Notes: generated by a model from the sequence alone, not told the origin. A DNA stretch of 64,000 nt from Bacteroidetes bacterium 47-18 (GCA_001897155.1 MKSF01000020.1:21393-85392), one strand, 5' to 3'. Positions 52,025-61,533 are shown, numbered from the stretch's first letter. A program made the numbers and translations.

Positions 52025-52990
52025 TTATTTTTTTCTTTGCAGGACCTTCTCTACCGCGGCTAGGATATTTTCTTTTCCCAGGCCGTATTTGGCCAGCAGC
52101 TCCAGCGGCTTGCCGCTTTCGCCGAAGGTATCATTGACAGCCACATATTCCTGCGGAGCAGGGTTATGCCTGGATAATACCTGTGCCACGCTGTCGCCCA
52201 GCCCGCCGTTCGCCTGGTGCTCTTCCGCCGTCACGACACAACCTGTCTTGGCAACGGATTTGATAATAGCGGCTTCATCCAGCGGCTTGATGGTATGCAT
52301 ATTGATCACTTCCACGCTCTTACCTTCCGCCTCCAGCGTACGGGCAGCTTCCATGGCTGTCCATACCAGGTGCCCGCAGGCTATGATGGTCACATCCGTA
52401 CCTTCATGCAGCACCTGCGCTTTGCCTATCTGGAAGTCACTGCCGTCCTCCGCCGTGAAGTTGGCCCATTTCACACGGCCGAACCTTAAATATACCGGTC
52501 CTTCCCAATCCGCTATGGCCTTGGTAGCCGCTTTGGTCTGGTTAAAATCACAGGGTACGATAACGGTCATACCGGGCAGCATCTTCATCATTCCTATATC
52601 TTCCAGCACCTGGTGCGTTGCACCGTCCTCACCGAGTGTCAGTCCCGCATGCGAAGCGCATATCTTTACATTCTTACCGCTGTAGGCCACAGACTGACGG
52701 ATCTGGTCATATACGCGGGAAGTCGAAAAGTTGGCAAAGGTGGTAGTGTAAGGGATCTTGCCGCCAATGGTCAGTCCTGCAGCCACGCCTATCATGTTAG
52801 CCTCCGCAATACCGCACTGGATAAAACGATCGGGAAAATCCTTGATAAAAGCGTTCAGTTTTAGGGAGCCTGCCAGGTCTGCTGTCAGGGCTACAATGTC
52901 GGGGTTGGATTTTGCAGCTTCGTGTATACCCTCACCGAACCCGGCGCGGGTTTCTTTTTCATTTTGTAATGTGTACTTATCTAAAGACAT
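52025..52990 (-). CDS. transketolase family protein, C-terminal subunit
   Basis: A 321-residue protein equal to the pyrimidine-binding and C-terminal domains of transketolase. Landmarks are RFIQCGIAEANMIGVAAGLTIGGKIPYTTTFANF (with the catalytic-type Glu), HAGLTLGEDGATHQVLEDI and the C-terminal EEHQANGGLGDSVAQVL. In this split type it must pair with an N-terminal thiamine-diphosphate-binding subunit, which is not adjacent. FtsY is the upstream neighbour, 59 bases away. It is part of the pentose phosphate pathway or a related ThDP enzyme. Confidence 0.9.
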   Translation of the reverse strand: MSLDKYTLQNEKETRAGFGEGIHEAAKSNPDIVALTADLAGSLKLNAFIKDFPDRFIQCGIAEANMIGVAAGLTIGGKIPYTTTFANFSTSRVYDQIRQSVAYSGKNVKICASHAGLTLGEDGATHQVLEDIGMMKMLPGMTVIVPCDFNQTKAATKAIADWEGPVYLRFGRVKWANFTAEDGSDFQIGKAQVLHEGTDVTIIACGHLVWTAMEAARTLEAEGKSVEVINMHTIKPLDEAAIIKSVAKTGCVVTAEEHQANGGLGDSVAQVLSRHNPAPQEYVAVNDTFGESGKPLELLAKYGLGKENILAAVEKVLQRKK

Positions 52991-53049
52991 AAAAAGGATA
53001 TGAAGGGAAAATTTATTGATGGTTCTTGTAATCGGCCGTAAATTTAGGA

Positions 53050-54030
53050 TTATTTGTCTTCCAGTGAAAATAACGAGTCCACAAATTCGTACTTATTAAA
53101 GATCTGCAGATCTTCCATCCGCTCTCCTACGCCAATATATTTTACCGGTATCCTGAACTGGTTGGCTACAGCCAGCACCACACCGCCTTTTGCCGTGCCG
53201 TCCAGCTTGGTAATGGCCAGGGAGGAGACATCGGTGGCCTGTGTGAACTGCTTAGCCTGTTCCAGGGCGTTCTGACCGGTGCTGCCGTCCAGCACCAGGA
53301 GCACCTCATGCGGCGCATCGGGTATCTTTTTGGCGATCACACGCTTGATCTTATTGAGCTCATCCATCAGGTGCAGCTTGTTGTGCAGCCTGCCGGCCGT
53401 ATCTATGATGATGACATCGCTGTTGCGGGCAATACCGCTGGCTACGGTATCATAGGCTACGGAGCTGGGATCGCTTCCCATTTCCTTTTTGACGATAGGC
53501 ACATCCACCCGCTCGCTCCATATGGTCAGCTGGTCTACCGCCGCGGCCCTGAAAGTATCCGCCGCACCCAGCAGTACCGATTTTCCGTTCTTTTTAAAGT
53601 TATGGGCCAGCTTACCGATCGTAGTGGTCTTACCTACGCCGTTGACCCCTACCACGAGGATCACATAGGGCTTTTTATCGGCGGGAATATCAAAGGTCTC
53701 AAATTCATTACCGGGAGCATCGGTCAGCATTTCCGCTATCTCTTCCTGCAGTATCCTGTTCAGCTCGGAAGTATTAAGATATTTATCACGCGCCACGCGC
53801 TCCTCTATGCGGTTAATGATCTGTACCGTGGTGTCCAGGCCCACATCAGCAGTAATGAGCGCTTCCTCCAGGGTATCCAGCACTTCTTCATCTACTGTAG
53901 ACTTACCCGCTATAGCCTTGGATATCTTGGTAAAGAAATTCTCCTTTGTTTTCTGCAAGCCCTCATTCAGCGCCTCTTTCTGCTCTTCCTGCTGCTTGTT
54001 CCTTTTAAACAATTTATCAAAAAAGCCCAT
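53050..54030 (-). CDS. ftsY: signal recognition particle receptor FtsY
   Basis: A 326-residue SRP GTPase from the ATG at 54030 (MGFFDKLFKRNKQQEEQKE), a basic/charged membrane-targeting start. The NG domain shows GVNGVGKTTTIGKLA, DTFRAAAVDQL, DTAGRLHNKLHLMDEL and TKLDGTAKGG, all intact. The upstream extension to 54093 is a different, hydrophobic prefix and is discounted. It delivers SRP-ribosome complexes to the Sec translocon. Confidence 0.95.
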   Translation of the reverse strand: MGFFDKLFKRNKQQEEQKEALNEGLQKTKENFFTKISKAIAGKSTVDEEVLDTLEEALITADVGLDTTVQIINRIEERVARDKYLNTSELNRILQEEIAEMLTDAPGNEFETFDIPADKKPYVILVVGVNGVGKTTTIGKLAHNFKKNGKSVLLGAADTFRAAAVDQLTIWSERVDVPIVKKEMGSDPSSVAYDTVASGIARNSDVIIIDTAGRLHNKLHLMDELNKIKRVIAKKIPDAPHEVLLVLDGSTGQNALEQAKQFTQATDVSSLAITKLDGTAKGGVVLAVANQFRIPVKYIGVGERMEDLQIFNKYEFVDSLFSLEDK

Positions 54031-54204
54031 ATTTGATAAAATATATGATAATGTGAGTGTGATTAATGTAATTCTGTCAGCAAAAATAGCCAATTAATGC
54101 GGAGTATAAAATTATGCCTTATAAATATTTAGGCCAACTGATCATTATTATCAAACTTTTGCGCAATTTTAACCGCGAATTTTACTACGTTTAAATTTAC
54201 TGAT

Positions 54205-55245
54205 TTGGTCATTCATAAAAACAATCTTCACTTTTTAAGGTTCTTGCTGGCAACACTTGTGATCGTGGGACATGCCTATGCCCTTACTGATCCCGGCAAT
54301 ACTCATTATTACCGGGGGCATTATGTTTTTTCGTCCCTTACCGCCTTAAGCGTGAATGCGTTTTTTATTATCAGCGGGTATCTTATCTACCACAGCCTGA
54401 TGCATACCGGGACCTACCGGCAGTACCTGACCAACAGGCTGCTACGGATCGTTCCGCTGTTCTATATCGTCATCATCCTGACGGTATTGGCCTGCAGCTT
54501 TTTTTTCGTGCCGGTCCAGGACCGTCCCTACTGGGAGCAGACGGGCACCTGGGACTACCTGCTGAACAACCTTACCATCTTCCGGCTGACCCATACGATC
54601 CCGGGCGTGTTCATCTCCAATCCTGAACCTCTTGTCAACGGCTCTTTATGGAGCATCCCTTATGAAATAATATGCTATTTATGCTTCAGCGCGCTGTTCC
54701 TGTTCAGGGATTGCTCCAGGCAGAAAGACCTTATAATGATAGCCGGCTATATAGCCTGCACGGCCGCTTATCTTGCCGTCCATGTATTTCATCTCCTGCC
54801 GGGCAGCGGCGTTACTGATACCCTGACACGTTGCCTCCTGCTGTTCTTCACAGGTATGATGACAGCCCGATTCCTGCCACCGGCAGGCATCTCTCCCCTA
54901 ACCGCGCTCCTGTGCTTCCTGGCATTCGCAGGACTGTATTATTTCCGGCAACATCTTTTTTACGAAGACCTGTATATGCTGTTCGTATTCCCTTTCAGCA
55001 TCTTCATCATGTATATCGCCTTTGTCCCTAACAGGCTGCTGCCGCGCTTTGCAAAGCTCGGGGACGCCTCTTACGGCATTTATCTTACCGGCTTCCCAGT
55101 GCAGCAGATGATTATATCCCATTTCCCTGGCTGGCATCCGCTGGCTAATGCCTCCGCTACCTGCCTGATCGTTGTTCCCCTCGCTTTTGCCAGTTGGCAT
55201 TATATAGAAAAGCCGATACTGAGCCTGAAGTACCGGGTAAAATAA
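54205..55245 (+). CDS. membrane acyltransferase, acyltransferase-3 (OafA/YrhL) family
   Basis: A 346-residue polytopic membrane protein with about ten hydrophobic segments. The N-terminal block HFLRFLLATLVIVGHAYAL contains the catalytic-type His. The only reasonable start is the TTG at 54205, since no ATG is nearby in frame. It also has the SLWSIPYEIICYLCFS motif of the family. It probably O-acetylates a surface polysaccharide. Monocistronic. Confidence 0.86.
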   Translation: MVIHKNNLHFLRFLLATLVIVGHAYALTDPGNTHYYRGHYVFSSLTALSVNAFFIISGYLIYHSLMHTGTYRQYLTNRLLRIVPLFYIVIILTVLACSFFFVPVQDRPYWEQTGTWDYLLNNLTIFRLTHTIPGVFISNPEPLVNGSLWSIPYEIICYLCFSALFLFRDCSRQKDLIMIAGYIACTAAYLAVHVFHLLPGSGVTDTLTRCLLLFFTGMMTARFLPPAGISPLTALLCFLAFAGLYYFRQHLFYEDLYMLFVFPFSIFIMYIAFVPNRLLPRFAKLGDASYGIYLTGFPVQQMIISHFPGWHPLANASATCLIVVPLAFASWHYIEKPILSLKYRVK

Positions 55246-55429
55246 CCATCATCTCCATGTGTAAACCTCAAGCGCCAATTATGTTAAATATTTCAAAATA
55301 ACCCAACTTTCACATAAACAAAAAAGTCTTTAAGGAAAAGGAGCAAAATCTCTGCCGTCACCAGCCCAGACCACCATCCCAGAGGTACCCGGAAGGTTAC
55401 TTATTTCTTTTTCATAAAACAGACTGTTT

Positions 55430-57574
55430 ATGCAACAACGTTTTATTACTGTATGTAGCGCCAGCGCCATCCTGCTGCTCCTGGTGTCATTTTGTTCTTT
55501 TTTTACGGCCAATGGCCAGACCCTTGTGATAGGCGCCGGAGCAATGACCGGCACAGCTACCAATGGTGCCACAGGGGACAGCGGACCGATATACAGATCC
55601 ACCGGTGCCAGCGCTTTTATCTACTCCCGGCATCATTATTATTATTCTGCCACAGAGCTGGCAGGACTGCCCGTAGGTTCGCTGATCACCCATCTCGCCT
55701 GGAACAAGGATAACGGCGCGGCATCCAACAGCGCGTGCAATTTCGAGATATGGTGCAAAAATTCGGCCCTGACACAGGTACCCGCCGCTCCCCAGACCTG
55801 GGCAACGCTGACCACGGGGGCGGGAGCTACACAGGTGTACACAGGCCTTACCAATGTACCGGCCGCCATAGGCTGGTTCACTATTGCCCTGCAGACACCT
55901 TTCATCTATACCGGCGGCGCGCTAGAGATCTCCGTTGCCTATGACCATTCCACAGGCACCAATCCCTGGTCTACGCTGGGATATTCCTGGAAGCGGGACA
56001 ATATCAGCAACAGGACCATCTCGTATTGCGGGAATAGCAACAGTACTACTTTGAACAATAACAGGACGGTAAGACCGCAACTGCAGATAACCTATACTGC
56101 CGGAACGCCCTGTACCAATCCTCCGACACCCGGTGATGCTACCGCAGACCGTAATAATGTATGCCCCGGCACCGCGGTCGCGCTGGACCTGACCGGCAAC
56201 AGCAGCGGCAACGGGCAGAACTACCAGTGGCAGAGCTCTCCCGACAATATTACCTATACCAACCTGGGCGCATCATCCCTGCTGCCCAGCCGGACCGTCA
56301 ACCCGGCTGCTACCACCTGGTACAGGTGCCAGGTAACCTGCAACGCCGGCACACCCGTTTATTCTACGCCTATAGAGGTAGTGACCAACAGTCCCGTCAT
56401 CACACCGGCCACGACAGAAGTGGTACTTTGTGAACCCGGCAGCACGACACTCAGCGCAACCGCTTCTCCCAATACGGACGTCAACTGGTACAGTGATGCC
56501 AACCTTACGACCCTGGTATATACCGGCACAACTTTCAATACGCCGTATCTCGCCTATAACACGACCTTTTATGTACAGGGCGTCTTACAGGGACAAGCCT
56601 GCAAGTCTGACTCCATTCCTGTCCATGTAAGGCTGAACGGATCGCCCCACGTAGACCTGGGTACGAACAAAAGCATCTGTGTGGACCATGGACATAAGGA
56701 ATTCCTGAATGCACGCAATGCAGGCAGCGATTACCTGTGGGATAACGGCTACAACGGCCAGGTAAGGGTGGTAGATCAGTCCGGCAAATACTGGGTAACG
56801 GTAACGAACGTACTGGGCTGCTTGTCCAGTGATACCATAGTGGTGGATTTTAAATGGAAACCGCAAGTGGAGCTCGGCAATGACACCACCGTCTGCAATG
56901 GTACGGGAATAGCCCTGCATGCAGGCAGCGGCGCAGCAGCCTATATATGGAGCACCGGCGAGACCACTGCCGATATCGTGACCCGGACACCCGGCACATA
57001 TAAGGTAGTAGTGACCGGCCATAACGGCTGTATCAGTACGGACAGCGTGCAGATCACACACCAGGGTATGGCACCGCAGCACGAAGGCATATGGGTAAAG
57101 AACCTGGGCAATATGAATTTCCGCTTCCAGCTGCACAACCCGAGCTATGTCACCTCCTATGCGTGGGATTTCGGAGACGGATCACCGCTCTCCTACCTGA
57201 CCTCGCCTACACATACCTTCCCGGCAGCCGGCAACTATACCATAAGGCTGATATCCCAAAGCGAATGCGGCAGCTCCAATGATACCACCACTATTCATAT
57301 ACTTCCCACCGGCATCAGCGAAACCGTGCTGGCAGACGATATCAACATCTACCCGAACCCTGCCAGGGAGAAGGTCTTTATAGAAAGCGTCCGAGATGCC
57401 AGGATAGAGCAGATCACGGTCAGCAATACGCTCGGACAGGCTGCAGGCACTTATACCTTCAGCGGTACCAGGACCTGTACAATAGATATTTCACAGTTGA
57501 GCGACGGCATGTATTTCCTGACGATCAAGACCTCGCAGGGCACCGTCACCCGACCTATTACCATAGCGCCGTAA
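55430..57574 (+). CDS. large secreted adhesin-like protein with PKD and T9SS domains
   Basis: A 714-residue exported protein. The signal peptide ends FTANGQ. The N-terminal domain (about 30-225) resembles beta-sandwich modules often found before Ig repeats (GSLITHLAWNKDNGAASNSACNFEIW). Cysteine-bearing Ig-like repeats follow, with VDLGTNKSICVDHGHKEFLNA and VELGNDTTVCNGTGIALHAG type units. A PKD domain lies near 555-635 (YAWDFGDGSPLSYLTSPTHTFPAAG), then a T9SS type A domain (INIYPNPAREKVFIES). It is probably a surface or secreted adhesin or carbohydrate-binding protein; the ligand is unknown. Confidence 0.85.
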   Translation: MQQRFITVCSASAILLLLVSFCSFFTANGQTLVIGAGAMTGTATNGATGDSGPIYRSTGASAFIYSRHHYYYSATELAGLPVGSLITHLAWNKDNGAASNSACNFEIWCKNSALTQVPAAPQTWATLTTGAGATQVYTGLTNVPAAIGWFTIALQTPFIYTGGALEISVAYDHSTGTNPWSTLGYSWKRDNISNRTISYCGNSNSTTLNNNRTVRPQLQITYTAGTPCTNPPTPGDATADRNNVCPGTAVALDLTGNSSGNGQNYQWQSSPDNITYTNLGASSLLPSRTVNPAATTWYRCQVTCNAGTPVYSTPIEVVTNSPVITPATTEVVLCEPGSTTLSATASPNTDVNWYSDANLTTLVYTGTTFNTPYLAYNTTFYVQGVLQGQACKSDSIPVHVRLNGSPHVDLGTNKSICVDHGHKEFLNARNAGSDYLWDNGYNGQVRVVDQSGKYWVTVTNVLGCLSSDTIVVDFKWKPQVELGNDTTVCNGTGIALHAGSGAAAYIWSTGETTADIVTRTPGTYKVVVTGHNGCISTDSVQITHQGMAPQHEGIWVKNLGNMNFRFQLHNPSYVTSYAWDFGDGSPLSYLTSPTHTFPAAGNYTIRLISQSECGSSNDTTTIHILPTGISETVLADDINIYPNPAREKVFIESVRDARIEQITVSNTLGQAAGTYTFSGTRTCTIDISQLSDGMYFLTIKTSQGTVTRPITIAP

Positions 57575-57652
57575 AGGACAGCAGGCAGGAGCACATCCGC
57601 CTTATTTTATGGCTATACCCCGGGCGCCAGGCTTGCCGGATTATCACCTTTA

Positions 57653-57692
57653 TAAAAAAATGCGTACCGTTGCAACGGTACGCATTTTTTTA
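57653..57692. terminator. bidirectional terminator between the PKD protein and PfkB kinase genes
   Basis: Stem TGCGTACCGT/ACGGTACGCA (57661-57670 with 57675-57684) flanked by an A run before and a T run after, so it works on both strands for the convergent genes. Confidence 0.9.
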
Positions 57693-57706
57693 TGAAAAGA
57701 CCAGGC

Positions 57707-58630
57707 TTATAAGACGGATGCCTGGAATTTGCTCAGATCCGTAAATCTGGCGATCCTGCTGTTGACATCCTCCCTGGAGATCTCTTTCAGGCGGATAGGC
57801 CCGAATTTCTCCACGCAGAAAGAGGCCATAGCAGAGCCTACGATCACAGCGGTCTTCATATTTTCAAAGCTCAGGTCGCCGGATTTAGCTAAGTGGCCTA
57901 TAAAGCCGCCCACAAAGCTGTCGCCCGCCCCGGTAGGATCAAAGACTTCTTCCAGCGGCAGGGCCGGGGCTGAAAATACCTTGTCTTCATAGAACAATAG
58001 GGCACCGTGCTCACCTTTTTTGATCACCAGATACCTGGGACCCATGGCGCGGATCACTTTGGCCGCCTTCACCAGGGAATATTCTCCCGAAAGCTGGCGC
58101 GCCTCGCTGTCATTGATAACCAGCGCATCTACCATGGTCAGCACTTCTTTCAGGTCATCCATAGCGATATCCATCCAGAAGTTCATCGTATCCATAACGA
58201 TCAGCCTGGGCCGCTTTTTCAACTGGCTGATCACCTGCTTCTGCAGGGAAGGCATCACGTTGCCCAGCAACAGGAATTCAGCGCCCTGGTAGCTGTCCGG
58301 AATTACGGGATTGAACTGTTCCAGCACGTTCAGGTCTGTAACCAGCGAATCGCGGGTATTCATATCCATGTGGTATTTTCCACTCCAGAAAAAAGATTTG
58401 CCGTCCTTTACGATCTCCACCCCTTCACAGGTCACCCCTCTTCCGGCCAGCTCTTCCATCTCTTCCTGCGGGAAGTCACCTCCGACAATGGATATCTGCT
58501 TTATAGGAGCATAAGAATAGGAAGCTGAATAGGCGGCATAGGTAGCAGAACCGCCTACCACCCTGTCAATCTTGGCAAATGGTGTCTCTAAAGCGTCAAA
58601 CGCCATAGTACCCACGATAATTAAGGACAT
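57707..58630 (-). CDS. PfkB family carbohydrate kinase
   Basis: A 307-residue ribokinase-fold kinase. The N-terminal GGSATYAAYSASY and the C-terminal active-site motif DPTGAGDSFVGGFIGH (catalytic Asp in GAGDSF) are clear. Sugar specificity cannot be told. It lies 84 bases downstream of the HldA-like heptose kinase on the same strand, with its own TATTTTTG -7 element (58680-58673). Either a separate unit or read-through from that gene is possible. Confidence 0.9.
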   Translation of the reverse strand: MSLIIVGTMAFDALETPFAKIDRVVGGSATYAAYSASYSYAPIKQISIVGGDFPQEEMEELAGRGVTCEGVEIVKDGKSFFWSGKYHMDMNTRDSLVTDLNVLEQFNPVIPDSYQGAEFLLLGNVMPSLQKQVISQLKKRPRLIVMDTMNFWMDIAMDDLKEVLTMVDALVINDSEARQLSGEYSLVKAAKVIRAMGPRYLVIKKGEHGALLFYEDKVFSAPALPLEEVFDPTGAGDSFVGGFIGHLAKSGDLSFENMKTAVIVGSAMASFCVEKFGPIRLKEISREDVNSRIARFTDLSKFQASVL

Positions 58631-58672
58631 ATTGTTATTTTATAATGAAAGAATATTTCTAAAAACCGGTTG

Positions 58673-58680
58673 CAAAAATA
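58673..58680 (-). promoter_or_regulatory. -7 promoter element of the PfkB kinase gene
   Basis: On the minus strand TATTTTTG (58680-58673) matches TAnnTTTG and lies 43 bases upstream of the ATG. Confidence 0.45.
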
Positions 58681-58714
58681 GCGTTTTATTGCGACAAGCC
58701 GTATAAAAAGCCGG

Positions 58715-59698
58715 CTATACCTCATGCCGCAGCGTTTCGGCCAGCAGCTCCGCAGCGCTAACAGGCACCACACCCGAGACTTCACATACGATCCCCCCCG
58801 CAAGGTTGCTCCACCGGGCGGCCCGGTGCATATCCCCTGTGGCGGCATATACCAGCGCCGCTACCGCTATCACCGTATCCCCGGCACCGCTTACATCGGC
58901 AATGGTACGCCTGAAGGTGGGATAAATGGCAGCAGATGTCCCGTCATTAACGTACACCCCTTTTTCGGAGAGCGTTATAAATGACACCCGGTGGCCCAGT
59001 TGCCCGAGCAGCTTTTCATGGATGGTATTCAGGCTGTCCAGGTCGGGTGAGATATCCTGCCCGAAAGCATCCCTGATCTCTTTCAGGTTGGGTTTGAATA
59101 TGGTCACGCCCTTATAGGCGAAGAAGTTATCCTTTTTGGGATCAACGGCCACCGGCAGCCCCAGCACTTTGCAGTGACCCAGTATCTTATCCAGGACATT
59201 GGCTTTCAATACCCCTTTGTTATAATCTTCTATAATAACTATGTCCGGCTTTTCGACCTGCAGAAAGCGCATCACCTGGTCTATAAAGGGATGCTCCTCC
59301 TCTTTCACCAGCTCCTGCCTTGTTTCATAGTCTATGCGCATCATCTGCCGTTCCTTGCTGATGATACGCTGCTTACAGGTAGTTCTGCGATATGGGCTGG
59401 CCTGCAGCAGCTCCGTGCCTATCCCCTGGTCTTCCAGCAGACTTTTCAGCACAACGCCGTTGTTATCATCGCCTATCACGCTGGCCAGCGTTACAGCCGC
59501 GCCCAGCGACCGGCAGTTCAGCGCCACATTGGCGGCGCCGCCCAGGCGTTTTTCGGAGCTATCCACATCTACCACCGGCACGGGCGCCTCCGGGGACATC
59601 CGCTCCACCCTGCCGAAAATATACTCATCGATCATTACATCGCCTATTACGCAGACGCGCATATTGCCGAACGCTTCCAGTATTTCTTTATTGGTCAT
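58715..59698 (-). CDS. hldA: D-glycero-beta-D-manno-heptose-7-phosphate kinase (RfaE1/HldA-like)
   Basis: A 327-residue ribokinase-fold kinase from the ATG at 59698 (MTNKEILEAFGNMRVCVIGDVMIDEY). The block GRVERMSPEAPVPVVDVDSSEKRLGGAANVALN is diagnostic of the HldE/RfaE kinase domain, and the active-site motif DVSGAGDTVIAVAAL is present. No adenylyltransferase domain is fused. A divergent HddC-like nucleotidyltransferase gene starts 114 bases away, so the pair may supply activated heptose for surface polysaccharide or LPS core. Confidence 0.9.
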   Translation of the reverse strand: MTNKEILEAFGNMRVCVIGDVMIDEYIFGRVERMSPEAPVPVVDVDSSEKRLGGAANVALNCRSLGAAVTLASVIGDDNNGVVLKSLLEDQGIGTELLQASPYRRTTCKQRIISKERQMMRIDYETRQELVKEEEHPFIDQVMRFLQVEKPDIVIIEDYNKGVLKANVLDKILGHCKVLGLPVAVDPKKDNFFAYKGVTIFKPNLKEIRDAFGQDISPDLDSLNTIHEKLLGQLGHRVSFITLSEKGVYVNDGTSAAIYPTFRRTIADVSGAGDTVIAVAALVYAATGDMHRAARWSNLAGGIVCEVSGVVPVSAAELLAETLRHEV

Positions 59699-59719
59699 AT
59701 CGTAATAAAAAATCCTGGG

Positions 59720-59727
59720 CAAAATTA
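59720..59727 (-). promoter_or_regulatory. -7 promoter element of hldA
   Basis: On the minus strand TAATTTTG (59727-59720) gives a start about 15 bases before the ATG. Confidence 0.55.
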
Positions 59728-59779
59728 AGATATTCCGCACGCATTCCTGCCTGTTGGCTCCGAATTCCATACATAGTTC

Positions 59780-59787
59780 TATATTTG
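59780..59787 (+). promoter_or_regulatory. -7 promoter element of the HddC-like gene
   Basis: TATATTTG on the plus strand, 25 bases before the ATG at 59812. It lies back to back with the hldA promoter in a 113-base divergent region. Confidence 0.55.
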
Positions 59788-59811
59788 TTGTACATTATCA
59801 AGACAGCAACG

Positions 59812-60492
59812 ATGGAAATAATTGTTTTAGCAGGCGGACTGGGCACCAGACTGCGGAGTGTGGTGGAAGACGTTCCCAAGTGTATGGCCCCGGTAGCCGG
59901 CAAGCCTTTTTTAGAGCATATATTACAGTACCTGGAAAGCCAGTTCGTGGATCATGTGATCTTATCGCTGGGCTACAAGTATGAAACGGTCATTGACTGG
60001 CTGCGGAGCAAGGCCTTTACTTTCAAGGTAAGCTGGGTCGTAGAAAAAACACCACTGGGCACAGGTGGGGGTCTGCAACTGGCTATGGGCAAGGCCAGGT
60101 CATCCAGGGTATTCGTGCTGAACGGCGATACCTATTTCCCGGTCGACCTCCGGGCCATGCAGGCGGTGATGTCGGATGATACCCCCATCGTAGCCGCCCT
60201 GAAGCCGATGCGTCATTTTGACCGCTATGGCACCGTAACGACCGATGAAGACCAGAACATCCTGTCGTTCCAGGAAAAGCAGCCCTGTGAGCAGGGACTT
60301 ATCAATGGCGGCGTCTATTATATCAACAACGACCTGCTGCAATTACAGCAGCACAAGGCTCCTTTTTCATTTGAGCAGCAGGTGCTGGAAACGACACCGC
60401 ACCTGAAAGCCCTGGTGCAGGATATCACGTTTATAGACATCGGCATCCCTGAGGATTTTGAAAAAGCGCAGACCCTGCTGGCAGATGCCTGA
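59812..60492 (+). CDS. sugar-1-phosphate nucleotidyltransferase, HddC-like
   Basis: A 226-residue NTP-transferase starting at the ATG at 59812 (MEIIVLAGGLGTRLRSVVEDVPKCMAPVAG). The longer ORF from 59392 is antisense to hldA and is discounted. Motifs are LAGGLGTRLR, EKTPLGTGGGL and LNGDTYFPVDL, as in heptose/mannose-1-phosphate guanylyl- or nucleotidyltransferases. The divergent position next to a heptose-7-phosphate kinase supports a heptose-1-phosphate substrate. The nucleotide donor (GTP or ATP) is not determined. Confidence 0.87.
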   Translation: MEIIVLAGGLGTRLRSVVEDVPKCMAPVAGKPFLEHILQYLESQFVDHVILSLGYKYETVIDWLRSKAFTFKVSWVVEKTPLGTGGGLQLAMGKARSSRVFVLNGDTYFPVDLRAMQAVMSDDTPIVAALKPMRHFDRYGTVTTDEDQNILSFQEKQPCEQGLINGGVYYINNDLLQLQQHKAPFSFEQQVLETTPHLKALVQDITFIDIGIPEDFEKAQTLLADA

Positions 60493-60534
60493 TGTACTGC
60501 CGAATACAGCCATCAATACGCTATACTTATCCAA

Positions 60535-60574
60535 TAACAGGGCGGCTCCACTGCCCTGCTGTTTTATTGCAGTT
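60535..60574 (+). terminator. terminator after the HddC-like gene
   Basis: ACAGGGC and GCCCTGCTGT pair (one bulge) around a 9-nt loop, followed by TTTATTGC. Confidence 0.65.
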
Positions 60575-60998
60575 GCCGATATGAGCAAGATATGGGCCAC
60601 CTCATTTGATATCTCCACAGGATAAAATCAATTTTACTGGTATAAAGCTACTGAAGTTGGAAAACCCTTCGCCGGAAGGATTACATTCAACACAACTTAC
60701 CTTTCTGAAAAAAAATTCCGTCCCGTTTTACTACGCCGTACGCTGACGTAGCCCCTTCTACCAGAATGGGGCTATCTAAAGGAATATAAAGTACGAAGTT
60801 TCCATACATTATACCTTTTTGATAAAAGCGGCAAATTAGTGTTTTTTTAGTATGGCATATATATGGAGGAAAACCTGTTGGATGTTTTAGATAAGGTTTT
60901 ATCTGAGCTGGAGTTGTAATCCTATAAGAATATAACAGTATGGCAGCGGCAGCAGTCTCCTGCCATCCGTCAGGCACAGAAGGTTACCCTCTATGTCA
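60575..60998. other. gene-poor stretch, first part
   Basis: No convincing gene is seen. A TAGCCCC/GGGGCTA hairpin (60749-60755 with 60768-60774) is the only clear structure. A minus-strand ORF at 60687-60977 has no recognisable domain and atypical composition, and is not called. Confidence 0.5.
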
Positions 60999-61037
60999 GG
61001 CGTCTGAGACTCCTCGACTACGCTCGGAGTGACATCC
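60999..61037. repeat. HSERSR-type dispersed extragenic repeat
   Basis: CTGAGACTCCTCGACTACGC followed by TCGGAGTGACATCC. ACTCC and GGAGT arms enclose TCGACTACGCTC. One minus-strand frame reads CHSERSRGVSD, the well-known false translation of a repeat found in many bacterial genomes. Non-coding. Confidence 0.75.
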
Positions 61038-61390
61038 GTAACAGGACCGAGATACCGGACGGTTTAAAAGCCGCGGCCCAGCGTATCCCGTATGGATAAG
61101 CATAAGCGTGTTGTGTAAAAATATTATTATCCCCAGAAATACATCCTCAGAGGCTATCAGCATAGCAGCACTTTTATTAACGCAAATAGTTCGCCCGGAC
61201 AGGCGCACACAATGTCAAATGCTGTTATATATGGTTGGTGGCATAAGCTGTCACGTTGTGAATAACCTTTGGAATTAATGAACGGTAACAAGATATTTTA
61301 TCTGTATAGATGAGATGCGCTGTACAGAAAATAATTCTAACATATTGCTGCTTGCCATTTTTAACGATACTAAATTGTTTTTAAGCCGGG
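61038..61390. other. gene-poor stretch, second part
   Basis: No gene, RNA or repeat was recognised. It marks the transition from typical chromosomal sequence to the AT-rich region to its right. Confidence 0.5.
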
Positions 61391-61421
61391 CATTGCAGCC
61401 CATCACTAACCCGAAGAACAC
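61391..61421 (-). repeat. GTTAGTGATG 3'-end motif, copy 1
   Basis: On the minus strand TGTTCTTCGGGTTAGTGATG followed by GGCTGCAATG. Related to the motifs after the orphan genes ending at 61575 and 62857. No gene ends beside this copy; it may mark a lost cassette. Confidence 0.5.
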
Positions 61422-61533
61422 AAGGCGGTAGTTTGCCTGATTCGATCAGTTTTTACCCCTTAAAATAAGCGAAATAGACAACCCTATCTCGCTTATTTAA
61501 AAATACCGGCTGATGAATATTGATTATCATAAA

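Noticed and set aside
60687..60977. 96-codon minus-strand ORF
   Set aside because: No domain, no promoter, sits in a repeat-containing gap; only weak coding character.
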